Shown here: positions 55,303 through 63,970 of the stretch, in pieces
Numbering within the stretch: the first letter of the stretch is position 1
How the letters are laid out: each line of letters begins with the position of its first letter
Source of the DNA: Chitinophaga pinensis
GTDB taxonomy: Bacteria; Bacteroidota; Bacteroidia; NS11-12g; UBA955
NCBI GenBank assembly: GCA_945888525.1
Contig: CAMDAF010000002.1
Coordinates: 83,378 to 147,377, forward strand
Reading direction: 5' to 3'
Length of the DNA: 64,000 nucleotides
The notes under the pieces: generated by a model
Databases searched by the model: none
What the model saw: the letters and a program-made list of their open reading frames with translations, nothing else
Told to the model about the DNA's origin: nothing
Position numbers and translations under genes: made by a program

Positions 55303-56691
55303 TTATTTATTTCTAAATTTCATATAAAAGTACATAGGTAAACCTAAGCTTAATAGCAATAAGCCTACAATTGCATTGCCTGGCGACTCTTTAATAGAAT
55401 AAGCCACTAAGAAGGCGCTAAATAAAGTAAAAAACAATGGCAATACAGGATAGAAAGGCACTTTAAAAGGTCTTTCATCATTTGGCATCTTATAACGCAA
55501 TACAATCACCCCGAATGCGCCACAACCATAAAAAATAAATGCCACAAATACCAGCATTTCAGTAAGCATATCAAAACTTCCGCTCATAACCAAAAGCATA
55601 CACCAGCACATTTGATAGACAATAGATCTATGTGGTGTCGAATATTTAGGATGGGTTTTACCTGCACTTTTCAAGAATAGACCGTCGTTTGCCATAGCAT
55701 AATAGATTCTTGGCGAAGTCATAATGCTATTGTTGGTGCTGTTAAATGTGCTTACCAATATTAAAACAGAAATTAGCATTCCGCCTGTAACCCAGATGGT
55801 GCTTATTGACTCCACTGCCGCAATTGCATTTTCCTTCTTTAATATTCCTTCAAAAAAAACAATATCAGTCATTTTAAAATACGACATGTTTACAAAGAAA
55901 TACAAAGTCATTACAATTAAAGTGCCCACAAACAAAGCAATTGGAATGTTTCTTTTGGGGTTTTTAATTTCTCCGCCCAAAAAACCAACGTTGTTCCAAC
56001 CTTCAAATGCCCAAAAAGCAGCCATCATCGCCGAGAAAAAAACAGAAACTTTTACTGGTTGAAAACTTGAACTTTTCAAGCTAAATGGGTTAGGATTTAC
56101 ACTGTGGGTAAATGCAAAGAAGACAATCAATAACAAACCAAGCACCACCAAACCTCCAAGTATGTTGCCAATCTTCTCGCCATAAGAGATTCCTTTGTAA
56201 TTTATTATTGAAAGAAAAACGATAAGACCACAGGCCATCATTTTAACACCAAAATTATGAAATGGTTGTAGCTGGAAATCGGCGATGGTAAGCAAGGTGT
56301 AGTTTGACCAATACTCACTTAGTATAGGCAGAGGAAATAAACGGTTAAATGATTCAGCAAAAACATAGGCTACAGATGCCGCTGTTGCAGTTTGAATCAC
56401 TGAAAAAGATGACCATCCGTATAAAAAAGCAAATAACTTACCATACATTTTTTGAAAGTAAACATACTGCCCTCCTGGCTTTGCTATTAAACCGGCAACT
56501 TCTGCATTGCTTAAAGACCCCATTAATGTTATTAATCCTGCGCACAACCAAGCGCCTAAAACCCATGCACTGCTGTGCAAATCGTTTGACATTAAACTCA
56601 CTTTTTTGAAAACCCCACTCCCAATCATTGCACTAACAACAACCATTACGGCTGAAAATAGACCTAATTTTGCTTTTAGTTGACTCGACAT
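55303..56691 (-). CDS. APC superfamily amino acid permease
   Basis: A 462-residue transporter with twelve helices. The first helix has the APC break VVVSAMIGSGVFKK, helix 2 VLGAWLCAGLITL, and SNAEVAGLIAKPGGQYVYFQKMYG matches the LAT/SLC7-like group (AdiC/SteT type). It should exchange or import amino acids. No substrate can be read. It is transcribed alone, ends 1 bp from the convergent transglycosylase gene, and is divergent from murF-alr by 85 bp. Confidence 0.92.
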   Translation of the reverse strand: MSSQLKAKLGLFSAVMVVVSAMIGSGVFKKVSLMSNDLHSSAWVLGAWLCAGLITLMGSLSNAEVAGLIAKPGGQYVYFQKMYGKLFAFLYGWSSFSVIQTATAASVAYVFAESFNRLFPLPILSEYWSNYTLLTIADFQLQPFHNFGVKMMACGLIVFLSIINYKGISYGEKIGNILGGLVVLGLLLIVFFAFTHSVNPNPFSLKSSSFQPVKVSVFFSAMMAAFWAFEGWNNVGFLGGEIKNPKRNIPIALFVGTLIVMTLYFFVNMSYFKMTDIVFFEGILKKENAIAAVESISTIWVTGGMLISVLILVSTFNSTNNSIMTSPRIYYAMANDGLFLKSAGKTHPKYSTPHRSIVYQMCWCMLLVMSGSFDMLTEMLVFVAFIFYGCGAFGVIVLRYKMPNDERPFKVPFYPVLPLFFTLFSAFLVAYSIKESPGNAIVGLLLLSLGLPMYFYMKFRNK

Positions 56692-56758
56692 TCTATAAAA
56701 TTTGCATCGAACCTAAATAAAATTTACGAGAATGCAGTCATATTAATAAAAAACTTCA

Positions 56759-56766
56759 TAGGTTTG
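56759..56766 (+). promoter_or_regulatory. -7 box (TAGGTTTG) for murF-alr
   Basis: TAGGTTTG fits TAnnTTTG. It ends 10 bp before the GTG start of murF-alr, so the leader would be only a few bases. No TTG at the expected -33 site. Confidence 0.4.
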
Positions 56767-56776
56767 CAATTAGATC

Positions 56777-59206
56777 GTGTATACCATTTCTGAAATAGCT
56801 GCCGCAATAAATGCCCAAATAAAGGGCGAACATGAAAGCGTTGAAAATTTTCAACTATTAACGGATAGCAGAAACTTAACCAATGCAGACGATAGCATAT
56901 TTATCGCTTTGAAAACTAAATTCAACGATGGTCATATTTTTATTCCAGATCTAGCTAAAAAAGGTGTGCATTATTTTATTGTAGATCAAAATTACAATAC
57001 TGAAAACGCTTTTGATATTTGCTTTCTAATCGTAGAAGATACCTTAGTTGCACTTCAAAAATTAGCAACTTATCATAGAAATCAATTTTCTATTCCAATT
57101 GTAGGCATCACAGGCAGCAATGGAAAGACAATAGTCAAAGAATGGTTAACCCAACTTTTAAAAGATGATTATACAATTTGCGCAAACCCAAAAAGTTACA
57201 ACAGTCAAATTGGCGTACCTCTAAGTGTTTGGCAATTAAATGAAGACCATACTTTAGGCATTTTCGAAGCAGGAATATCAACAATTGAAGAAATGGATAA
57301 ATTATCCAATATTATTCAAGCTGATATCGGAATTTTAACCCACCTGGGGACTGCCCACAATGAGGGATTTGATAGTCCTGAACAAAAACTAATTGAAAAA
57401 TTAAAACTATTTAAAAATTGTACAAAAGTTTACACGGTATACAATAGCTCGGTTATTGATGCCTTGCATGAAAAAGCATGTACATTTGGATACAATGAAC
57501 CGCGGTCTGATTTAAATATTATTGAAAAAAAGCCATCGCAATCATTCACAAACATCACATGTGCTTACAATGCAAAGATCTTTAATTTCACGATCCCTTT
57601 CACCGATGAAGCGTCAATTGAGAATGCTTGTCTTTGTTGCCTAGTTTGTCTTTCGCTAGGAAAATTTGATGCAAACAAGTTTGAAGCCTTAAGGCCAATT
57701 AGCATGCGTATGGAATTGAAAAAAGGCATTCACGCTTGCATTCTTGTGAATGACAGCTATAGCAATGATATTAATGCGCTTAGCAATGCCTTGTCTTTTC
57801 TAAAACAGCAATCGATTCATTCTAAAGCAACGGTTATTCTTTCTGATATTGAAGGCAGCGGACTTCCTGCACAAATTTTATATCAACAAGTAAAAACACT
57901 TTTATTTGACAAGAATGTAAAAAGGATTATTGGCATAGGACCTGACTATCTTGCATCTAAAGAAATATTTGAAAACCATTTTGAAACTGATTTTTATGCA
58001 AATACGGCCTCCTTCCTAGAAAATTTTTACGCACTGAAATTTCATGAAGAGAATATTCTAATTAAGGGTGCTAGAAAGTTTGAATTTGAAAAAATCGTTA
58101 GGAAACTAGAAATTGAAAACCATGGCACTTTATTAGAAATAAATCTAAGCGCTGCCCTTAAGAATCTTTATGCAATAAAAAATAAAATGCCTAAAGACAT
58201 CAAAGTAATGGGCATGGTAAAAGCATTTGCATATGGAAGTGGTTCATATGAAATTGCAAAATTATTGCAGAATAAGGTAGACTATTTGGCTGTAGCTTAT
58301 ATTGACGAAGGAATAGCTTTGAGAAAATCAGGAATTACTACACCAATTATGGTAATGAATTCTGAAATCGAAGCGGTTGACCAACTGATCCATTACGATT
58401 TAGAACCAGTTGTATTTAGCAATGAATTCTTAAATCAATGTTTAATACAATCAAATAATTCGACACTAAAAATCCATATTGAAATTGACACAGGCATGCA
58501 TCGATTAGGCTATTTGTCGAATGAAATTGATGCTCTGATTGATCACATTACCTCAAATAAAAATGTAAAAATTGCGTCCATTTTTTCACATTTATCGGGC
58601 AGCGATGAAGCACAATTTGACGATTTTACAAAATTACAAATAAGCACATTCAATAAAATTGCAAATAAAATTGAGTCAGCAATTGGATATAAAACCATTA
58701 AACACATAAGCAATACTGCAGCTGCGCTTAGATTTGATCAAAAAGACCTTGAAATGGTGCGTTTGGGAATAGGTTTATATGGCATTGATCCAAGTAAATT
58801 ATTTGACAATCTTTTAGAAGCAGTTTTTACTTTAAAGACCCATATCTCTCAAATAAAAACAATAAACGCCAATGAAAGCATCGGATATTCTAGAAAATCC
58901 ATTTCAAATTCAGAAAGAAAGATAGCGATCCTTGCTTTGGGGTACGCCGATGGTTTAAATAGAGCTTTGAGTAATGGAATTGGTGGTTTTTACATCAACA
59001 ATCAATATGCGCCTATTACTGGAAATATTTGCATGGATATGTGTATGGTTGATGTTAGCAAAATTGAATGTAAAACAGGAGATGAAGCAATACTGTTCGG
59101 CAAAGAGCATCCAATTGACACAGTTGCTAATCAACTAAATACAATTCCTTATGAAATTTTAACTTCTATTTCACAAAGGGTTAAGCGAATATATGTCAGC
59201 GAATAA
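56777..59206 (+). CDS. murF-alr: Bifunctional MurF (UDP-MurNAc-tripeptide:D-Ala-D-Ala ligase) and alanine racemase
   Basis: An 809-residue fusion. Residues 1 to ~445 are MurF: the P-loop GITGSNGKT (113-118 core), QIGVPLSVWQLNEDH, GTAHNEGF and the LVNDSYSNDINAL block. Residues ~450-809 are a PLP alanine racemase with Lys482 in VMGMVKAFAYGSGSYEIA and the catalytic Tyr in SIGYSRKS; the GNICMDMCMVDVS end is typical. The fusion makes D-Ala and uses D-Ala-D-Ala in the same polypeptide. Such fusions are known from Bacteroidota. Start is GTG at 56777. Its end overlaps the GT39-like gene by 14 bp. Confidence 0.95.
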   Translation: MYTISEIAAAINAQIKGEHESVENFQLLTDSRNLTNADDSIFIALKTKFNDGHIFIPDLAKKGVHYFIVDQNYNTENAFDICFLIVEDTLVALQKLATYHRNQFSIPIVGITGSNGKTIVKEWLTQLLKDDYTICANPKSYNSQIGVPLSVWQLNEDHTLGIFEAGISTIEEMDKLSNIIQADIGILTHLGTAHNEGFDSPEQKLIEKLKLFKNCTKVYTVYNSSVIDALHEKACTFGYNEPRSDLNIIEKKPSQSFTNITCAYNAKIFNFTIPFTDEASIENACLCCLVCLSLGKFDANKFEALRPISMRMELKKGIHACILVNDSYSNDINALSNALSFLKQQSIHSKATVILSDIEGSGLPAQILYQQVKTLLFDKNVKRIIGIGPDYLASKEIFENHFETDFYANTASFLENFYALKFHEENILIKGARKFEFEKIVRKLEIENHGTLLEINLSAALKNLYAIKNKMPKDIKVMGMVKAFAYGSGSYEIAKLLQNKVDYLAVAYIDEGIALRKSGITTPIMVMNSEIEAVDQLIHYDLEPVVFSNEFLNQCLIQSNNSTLKIHIEIDTGMHRLGYLSNEIDALIDHITSNKNVKIASIFSHLSGSDEAQFDDFTKLQISTFNKIANKIESAIGYKTIKHISNTAAALRFDQKDLEMVRLGIGLYGIDPSKLFDNLLEAVFTLKTHISQIKTINANESIGYSRKSISNSERKIAILALGYADGLNRALSNGIGGFYINNQYAPITGNICMDMCMVDVSKIECKTGDEAILFGKEHPIDTVANQLNTIPYEILTSISQRVKRIYVSE

Positions 59207-60674
59207 AGACCTCATTTTTGATTCAAAAACGTATAAATATCTATGGATTTTTCTAATCTCAGTTTGTCTTGCTGCACCAATTTTTTTACATTTAGACAGC
59301 AAGCCTTTAAGGGAGTGGGATGAGGCGAGAAATGCAATTAATGCATTTGAGATGTCTGAAACCGGGAATATTTTAGTCAAAACATACAATTATCAAGCAG
59401 ATTTATGGGAAACAAAACCTCCACTTTTGGTTTGGTTGCAAGCACTGGGTTTTAAAATATTTGGATACAATGAATTTGCTGTAAGACTGCCGTCTGCACT
59501 TGCAACTTTTGCAATGTGTTTATATTTGGTTTTTTGGTTTTCCAAGCAATTCAAACTGTCAATTATTGGGGTTTTTATTTCAGCCATTATTGTTAGCAGC
59601 TGGGGGTATATGCACGAGCATGGCGCAAGGACTGGCGATCACGATGCCTTGCTTGTTTGTTTCACAATATTAGCCCTTTTGAACATTTATCAATATTTAG
59701 AATCTTCGCATTCAAATGCTTTGTATAAATTTTTTATATTTTTTACGCTAGCCGTTTTAACAAAAAGCATCGTGGTATTTCTGATCGTGCCAGGATTGAT
59801 CGTATTTACAATATACAGAAAACAAAGCATACCAACATTAAAAGACAGTCGGATTTGGAAAGGATTAAGTTGTTCAATTGTCATTATTGCTGGATTCTAT
59901 ATTGCCAGAGAGCTAAGCGAACCTGGCTATTTAAAAGCAGTTTGGCACAATGAACTTTTTCCAAGGTATTTAAACCAATCCGACAGATACCAATACAATC
60001 AAACAGACTTTTGGTACTATTACAATGAACTTAAAAACTGGCAATTTGCATATTGGTTTCCTCTAATAATACCATCATTCATTGTTAGCATTTCTTGTTA
60101 TCAGAAAGGATTAAAAAATTTGGTCATATTTTTCTCGATTCAAATAATTTTATTTTATGTAATTATTTCCAAAGGCTCAAGCAATGTATGGTACGATTTA
60201 TTGCTAATCCCTTTGCTTTCGGTTATAATAGGAATGGGCATTTACAAAGTATTTGAGTTGATTTATTTTTCACTCAATCTGAGCAAATTGAAAATTACTT
60301 TAATTTTTCTGTTACTGTTTGCCTATATTTTCTATGATCCCTATCAAAAAATCATTCAAAAAGATTTGAATAATGACGAGACATCCGCGCAAGTGATGTA
60401 TGCTTATGCCTTCAAGAGAATTGAAAAAACAAATCCAGAATTAAATCATTTTAAAATATATAAGCCCTTAGACTATAACTACCCATTGGTGTTTTATAAA
60501 AATATTTTTAACCAAACCAAGGGTTATAAAATTGAAAATATTAATGATATAGAATTGCTCAATTTTAAAGGATATTTACTCATACTTAATGAGCAATTAC
60601 CGGCATTTAATAAACATAAATTACAATATAAAATTATCTTAAACGATCCTTTTTACTCTTTTATTGAGCTCTAA
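59193..60674 (+). CDS. Glycosyltransferase family 39-like protein (ArnT/PMT type)
   Basis: A 493-residue polytopic protein of the GT-C clan. After helix 1 comes the catalytic-loop pattern PLREWDEARNAINAFEM (Asp-Glu pair), then WETKPPLLVWLQALGFKIFG, which is the PMT/ArnT signature (K-P-P). About ten more helices follow, and a C-terminal soluble tail of ~90 residues. It should move a sugar from a polyprenyl phosphate donor to lipid A, protein or another periplasmic target. It overlaps murF-alr by 14 bp in another frame, so translation is probably coupled. Confidence 0.88.
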   Translation: MSANKDLIFDSKTYKYLWIFLISVCLAAPIFLHLDSKPLREWDEARNAINAFEMSETGNILVKTYNYQADLWETKPPLLVWLQALGFKIFGYNEFAVRLPSALATFAMCLYLVFWFSKQFKLSIIGVFISAIIVSSWGYMHEHGARTGDHDALLVCFTILALLNIYQYLESSHSNALYKFFIFFTLAVLTKSIVVFLIVPGLIVFTIYRKQSIPTLKDSRIWKGLSCSIVIIAGFYIARELSEPGYLKAVWHNELFPRYLNQSDRYQYNQTDFWYYYNELKNWQFAYWFPLIIPSFIVSISCYQKGLKNLVIFFSIQIILFYVIISKGSSNVWYDLLLIPLLSVIIGMGIYKVFELIYFSLNLSKLKITLIFLLLFAYIFYDPYQKIIQKDLNNDETSAQVMYAYAFKRIEKTNPELNHFKIYKPLDYNYPLVFYKNIFNQTKGYKIENINDIELLNFKGYLLILNEQLPAFNKHKLQYKIILNDPFYSFIEL

Positions 60675-60689
60675 ATAAACCTAATTATT

Positions 60690-60773
60690 TTGAAGAAATT
60701 ATTAAAGACAACCCCTGTAGCATTGGGGCTATTGGGTTTTACTTTTTGTATTGTTGGGTCTATACTTTTCTAA
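60690..60773 (+). CDS. Possible 27-residue single-helix membrane peptide
   Basis: A TTG-initiated frame of 27 codons, starting MKKLLKTTPV and then one hydrophobic helix (ALGLLGFTFCIVGSILF), ending TAA at 60771. A basic N-terminus followed by a helix is the form of a small membrane peptide, but no family is known and the start is weak. It could equally be the remnant of a longer gene. Confidence 0.25.
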   Translation: MKKLLKTTPVALGLLGFTFCIVGSILF

Positions 60774-60820
60774 AAAGAAAGGACCTCAACGAAGAATCAA
60801 AACGAACAGATTTGTTTTTG

Positions 60821-61011
60821 GGTGCTGATTTCAAAACAGATTAAATATTTTTAGGAAATAATATTCCTGCTTTTGAAAACATAGCCCAATTGGAAAACTA
60901 CCCCTTAAAGGTTTAAAGATTTCAGCCTTACCAATGAAAATAGGTGGAGGATCGAGAGCACCTTTGAGAATTATTGCTGAGATATTGGAACAGTTAGTCG
61001 ATTTCCTCTAG
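60821..61011 (+). pseudogene. Decayed 3' remnant of a cyclase-family (kynurenine formamidase-like) gene
   Basis: Translation gives GADFKTD, a stop (TAA at 60842), then IFLGNNIPAFENIAQLENYPLK, a frameshift near 60905-60910, and in the next frame KGLKISALPMKIGGG then SRAPLRIIAEI. This reads as the C-terminus of the metal-dependent cyclase family, whose conserved end is 'FLxxNIPxFENIxxLExLPxKGxxxxALPMKIxGGxGxPxRI'. The frame break fits loss of one A from a run of four. The N-terminal two thirds are absent from the window. Confidence 0.75.
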
Positions 61012-61058
61012 TCTGTGTCATGTTTGCCATGTTAAGAAATGACATAATTCGCATTATG

Positions 61059-61124
61059 GTAACAATAATATGTTATATAAGTAACAATAACTTAACACAA
61101 AACTATCAATATTGTAACATTATG
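61059..61124 (+). promoter_or_regulatory. Array of 11-bp phased TAACA sites at the PiT start (Pho-box-like)
   Basis: TAACA starts at 61060, 61082, 61093 and 61115: steps of 22, 11 and 22. The intermediate slot at 61104 has TATCA (one mismatch) and 61071 has TGTTA, the reverse complement. Thus six consecutive 11-bp units can be read, most with a following AT-rich spacer. OmpR/PhoB-class regulators bind 11-bp direct repeats, and the Bacillus PhoP half-site is TTAACA. The last unit covers the ATG of the phosphate transporter gene. Confidence 0.5.
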
Positions 61125-62519
61125 TTTGGACTTGAAACTGGAATCGCCGTTTTATTTGTAATATGCATAGCAGCAGTATGTGTTTTTGAATTTGCCAATG
61201 GCTTTCACGACACAGCCAATGCAGTGGCAACGGTTATTTATACAGGAGCATTAAAACCCACTTATGCGGTTGTGTGGTCTGGGTTATGGAACTTTATTGG
61301 ATTATTTTTAAGCAGTTTCTGGGGCTATAAGGTTGCAATGGGTATTGTAAATCTTCTACCGCTAAGCGATATGGTAGCATTAAGTACCGGTGAAAGCGTA
61401 AGTTTGGTTTTGGGTATGCTGGTTTCAGGCATAGCATGGAATTTAGGCACATGGTATTTTGGAATTCCCTGCAGTTCATCGCACACATTGATAGGTTCAA
61501 TATTAGGAGTGGGTTTGGTCTTTTTCTGGTTGCACGGTGGTGAGGGCGTTAACTGGGGCAAGGCTTCCGACATAGGACTTTCTTTATTGGTTTCTCCGTT
61601 ATTTGGTTTTTCTGTAACCATTTTGCTCATGTACATACTTAGGAGAATCATTAAAACCGAAAAACAAATATTTAAAGAACCAGAGCCAGGAACTAAACCA
61701 CCCTTGTGGATTAGAGCAATTCTAATTACCACGTGCACCTTGGTTAGCTTCTTCCATGGCAATAATGATGGTCAAAAAGGCATAGGTTTGATGCTGATCA
61801 TTTTGATTACCTTCTTGCCAATTCAATTTGCATTGAACTCAGAGTTTGATGTAAACAAATCCTTGAATTCTATAAACAATATAGAAGTTGCACTGAGCAA
61901 TGAACATAAGGCAGATCTACTGATAAAAACTGGTGAAGCCAAAGAAGCACTCAAGCAATTTGTTGTGGTAAAAAACAATCCGAATGCAAGCGAACTGGAA
62001 TTAAAGAGAGCAACTATAGAAGTGAGAACTCAGATTGCCAAAATCAATAAGAAAATTGGAACAGAGTTAAAGAATCCAACCTTTATGGATGGAAAAGAAA
62101 ATACTAAAATCGTAAAGTCAGAGGTATCAAAACTAAAAGGCGATATTGAATATTCTCCATTTTGGGTTACCATCATGATTGCTTTATGTCTTGGACTTGG
62201 CACTATGATTGGATGGAGGCGCATTGCTGTGACCATTGGAGAAAAAATAGGAAAACGTCACATGACTTATGCAGAGGGCGCTACAGCTGAATTAACAGCC
62301 GCTGTTACCATCGGATTAAGTTCAGGATTCGGTTTACCGGTGTCTACCACCCACGTTTTATCCTCAGGTGTTGCTGGTGCAATGACTGCTTCTAAAGGTG
62401 TAAAGAACCTTCAGCCTGATACAATTAAAAGCATTGCCATAGCTTGGATTCTTACACTGCCTGTTACTATTATTTTGGCAGGTGGTTGCTATTACCTATT
62501 ACAATTATTTCTAAAATAA
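61122..62519 (+). CDS. Inorganic phosphate transporter, PiT family
   Basis: A 465-residue PiT permease. The two inverted family signatures are present: GFHDTANAV at 27-35 with the following helix, and FHGNNDGQKG at about 211-220. Each half also has the SSSHTLIGSILG and PVSTTHVLSSGVAG re-entrant segments. Between the halves lies an extra ~100-residue hydrophilic, probably helical stretch (about 235-335, starting NSEFDVNKSLNS), longer than in E. coli PitA. An upstream Met at 61020 is in frame, but the ATG at 61122 gives the normal start of helix 1. The expected activity is H+- or Na+-coupled phosphate uptake. Confidence 0.93.
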   Translation: MFGLETGIAVLFVICIAAVCVFEFANGFHDTANAVATVIYTGALKPTYAVVWSGLWNFIGLFLSSFWGYKVAMGIVNLLPLSDMVALSTGESVSLVLGMLVSGIAWNLGTWYFGIPCSSSHTLIGSILGVGLVFFWLHGGEGVNWGKASDIGLSLLVSPLFGFSVTILLMYILRRIIKTEKQIFKEPEPGTKPPLWIRAILITTCTLVSFFHGNNDGQKGIGLMLIILITFLPIQFALNSEFDVNKSLNSINNIEVALSNEHKADLLIKTGEAKEALKQFVVVKNNPNASELELKRATIEVRTQIAKINKKIGTELKNPTFMDGKENTKIVKSEVSKLKGDIEYSPFWVTIMIALCLGLGTMIGWRRIAVTIGEKIGKRHMTYAEGATAELTAAVTIGLSSGFGLPVSTTHVLSSGVAGAMTASKGVKNLQPDTIKSIAIAWILTLPVTIILAGGCYYLLQLFLK

Positions 62520-62539
62520 ATATAATAAACTTTATAAAT

Positions 62540-62560
62540 AGACCCTCTGTGGGTCTTTTT
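62540..62560 (+). terminator. Short hairpin with T-run after the PiT gene
   Basis: AGACCC (62540-62545) pairs with GGGTCT (62551-62556) across a 5-nt loop, followed by four more T (five in the run). A 6-bp GC-rich stem, so a moderate intrinsic terminator. It suggests that the downstream porin has its own promoter. Confidence 0.7.
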
Positions 62561-62737
62561 ACGCCCTCATATATTAATATAATGTTAATTAATAGATATC
62601 TAAGAATAATCTCTGTGTAAACATTAACATAAAAAATACACTAAAAACAAACAAAATTCATGGCAAAGATGCATTCGTTAGGCGCAGCAATCGCTAAAAA
62701 TCTCAAAGCATTCAGAATCCACTCTGAAATCAGGGTG

Positions 62738-63970
62738 ATGAAGGTCCTTAAATTAAAATATTTTATATTCTTTGTGGTTTTCACCACACTTGCAGGGCCA
62801 GTTTATTCACAAACAGACACTGCTAAACAAAAAGCTTCAGAAGAAGCACGAAAAGACAAAAAATGGTATGAAAACATTTCAATTAGAGGTTATATGCAAG
62901 TGCGCTATAACCGACTTGCAGAAACAAACCCAGACCTGAGCTGCGAACAATGTGACAAATCATGGGGAAAGAATGGAGGTGTTTTCATTAGAAGGATGCG
63001 TGTTATCATTTATGGACAAATCAGCAAACAGGTATACGTATATATACAACCAGACATCGCTAGCAGCCCAAGTTCAGACAAACTGCATTTTGCGCAATTG
63101 AGAGATGCCTATATGGATGTTGGACTAGACAAGAACAATGAATTCAGACTCAGACTGGGTCAAAGTAAAGTGCCATTCGGTTTTGAAAACATGCAATCGA
63201 GCCAAAACCGCCTTCCATTAGACCGGAACGACGCTTTAAATAGTTCGGTTTCGAATGAAAGGGACATGGGTGCTTTCTTCTATTGGGCGCCTAAGAATAC
63301 CCGAAAAACATTTTCTGAACTTGTAAGTAAAGGGTTTAAAGGAAGCGGTGATTATGGTGTTTTCGCTTTTGGTGTGTACAATGGTCAGACAGCCAATAAT
63401 CCGGAACTGAATGATGAATTGCATATGGTGGCAAGATTATCATATCCAATAACAATAGGCAGCCAGATTATTGAGCCCGGCTTACAGGCATATCAAGGTA
63501 AGTTTGTACTAAGCAAATCTAATTTAAGCGCCGGTGTGAAGTATAAATCAGATCTAAATTACAACGACAAAAGGGCAGCGGCTAGTTTTATTCTTTACCC
63601 TAAGCCTTTTGGAATACAGGCCGAATACAATATCGGAATCGGTCCGGAGTTTAATAAAACAACAGATTCTATTGAACACCGAAAACTAGAAGGTGGCTAT
63701 GTAACCCTAAACTATATGTTGAATTACAAAAAGCATATATTTTTTCCGTTCTTCAGAGCGCAATACTACGACGGCGGAAAGAAACACGAAAAAGATGCCC
63801 GCAGCTATCGCGTAAAGGAATATGAATCTGGAATAGAATGGCAGCCTAACAAAAACTTTGAACTTGTAATTATGTATACCATTTCAGAGAGGCGTTTTGA
63901 AGATTATGCAAAACAGAACAATCTTCAAAAGGGTAGCCTCATCCGTATTCAGGCTCAAGTAAATTTTTAA
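62738..63970 (+). CDS. OprP/OprO-like phosphate-selective porin
   Basis: A 410-residue outer-membrane porin. The signal peptide (MKVLKLKYFIFFVVFTTLAGPVYSQ) is followed by a short charged linker and then beta-strands of alternating polarity to the terminal RIQAQVNF, whose last Phe is the usual OMP end. NISIRGYMQVRYNRL, GGVFIRRMRVIIYGQISKQVYVYIQPD and RLRLGQSKVPFGFENMQSS are typical of the OprO/OprP group. The in-frame Met at 62660 would put 26 residues before the signal peptide and is rejected. Placement behind the PiT gene supports a phosphate role. Confidence 0.88.
   Translation: MKVLKLKYFIFFVVFTTLAGPVYSQTDTAKQKASEEARKDKKWYENISIRGYMQVRYNRLAETNPDLSCEQCDKSWGKNGGVFIRRMRVIIYGQISKQVYVYIQPDIASSPSSDKLHFAQLRDAYMDVGLDKNNEFRLRLGQSKVPFGFENMQSSQNRLPLDRNDALNSSVSNERDMGAFFYWAPKNTRKTFSELVSKGFKGSGDYGVFAFGVYNGQTANNPELNDELHMVARLSYPITIGSQIIEPGLQAYQGKFVLSKSNLSAGVKYKSDLNYNDKRAAASFILYPKPFGIQAEYNIGIGPEFNKTTDSIEHRKLEGGYVTLNYMLNYKKHIFFPFFRAQYYDGGKKHEKDARSYRVKEYESGIEWQPNKNFELVIMYTISERRFEDYAKQNNLQKGSLIRIQAQVNF

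Larger units (their letters stand above)
60675..61121 (+). other. 447-bp non-coding region with a decayed gene and a possible regulatory array
   Basis: This is the only stretch over 300 bases without an intact gene. It holds a possible 27-codon hydrophobic reading frame (60690-60773), a decayed cyclase gene fragment (60821-61011) and, at its end, the 11-bp phased TAACA array that runs into the PiT start. The frame of PiT is open back to 61020, but no conserved coding is seen there. Confidence 0.8.

Noticed and set aside
61020..61121. 34-residue N-terminal extension of PiT
   Set aside because: It covers the phased TAACA array, has no conserved feature, and the ATG at 61122 gives the usual PiT N-terminus.
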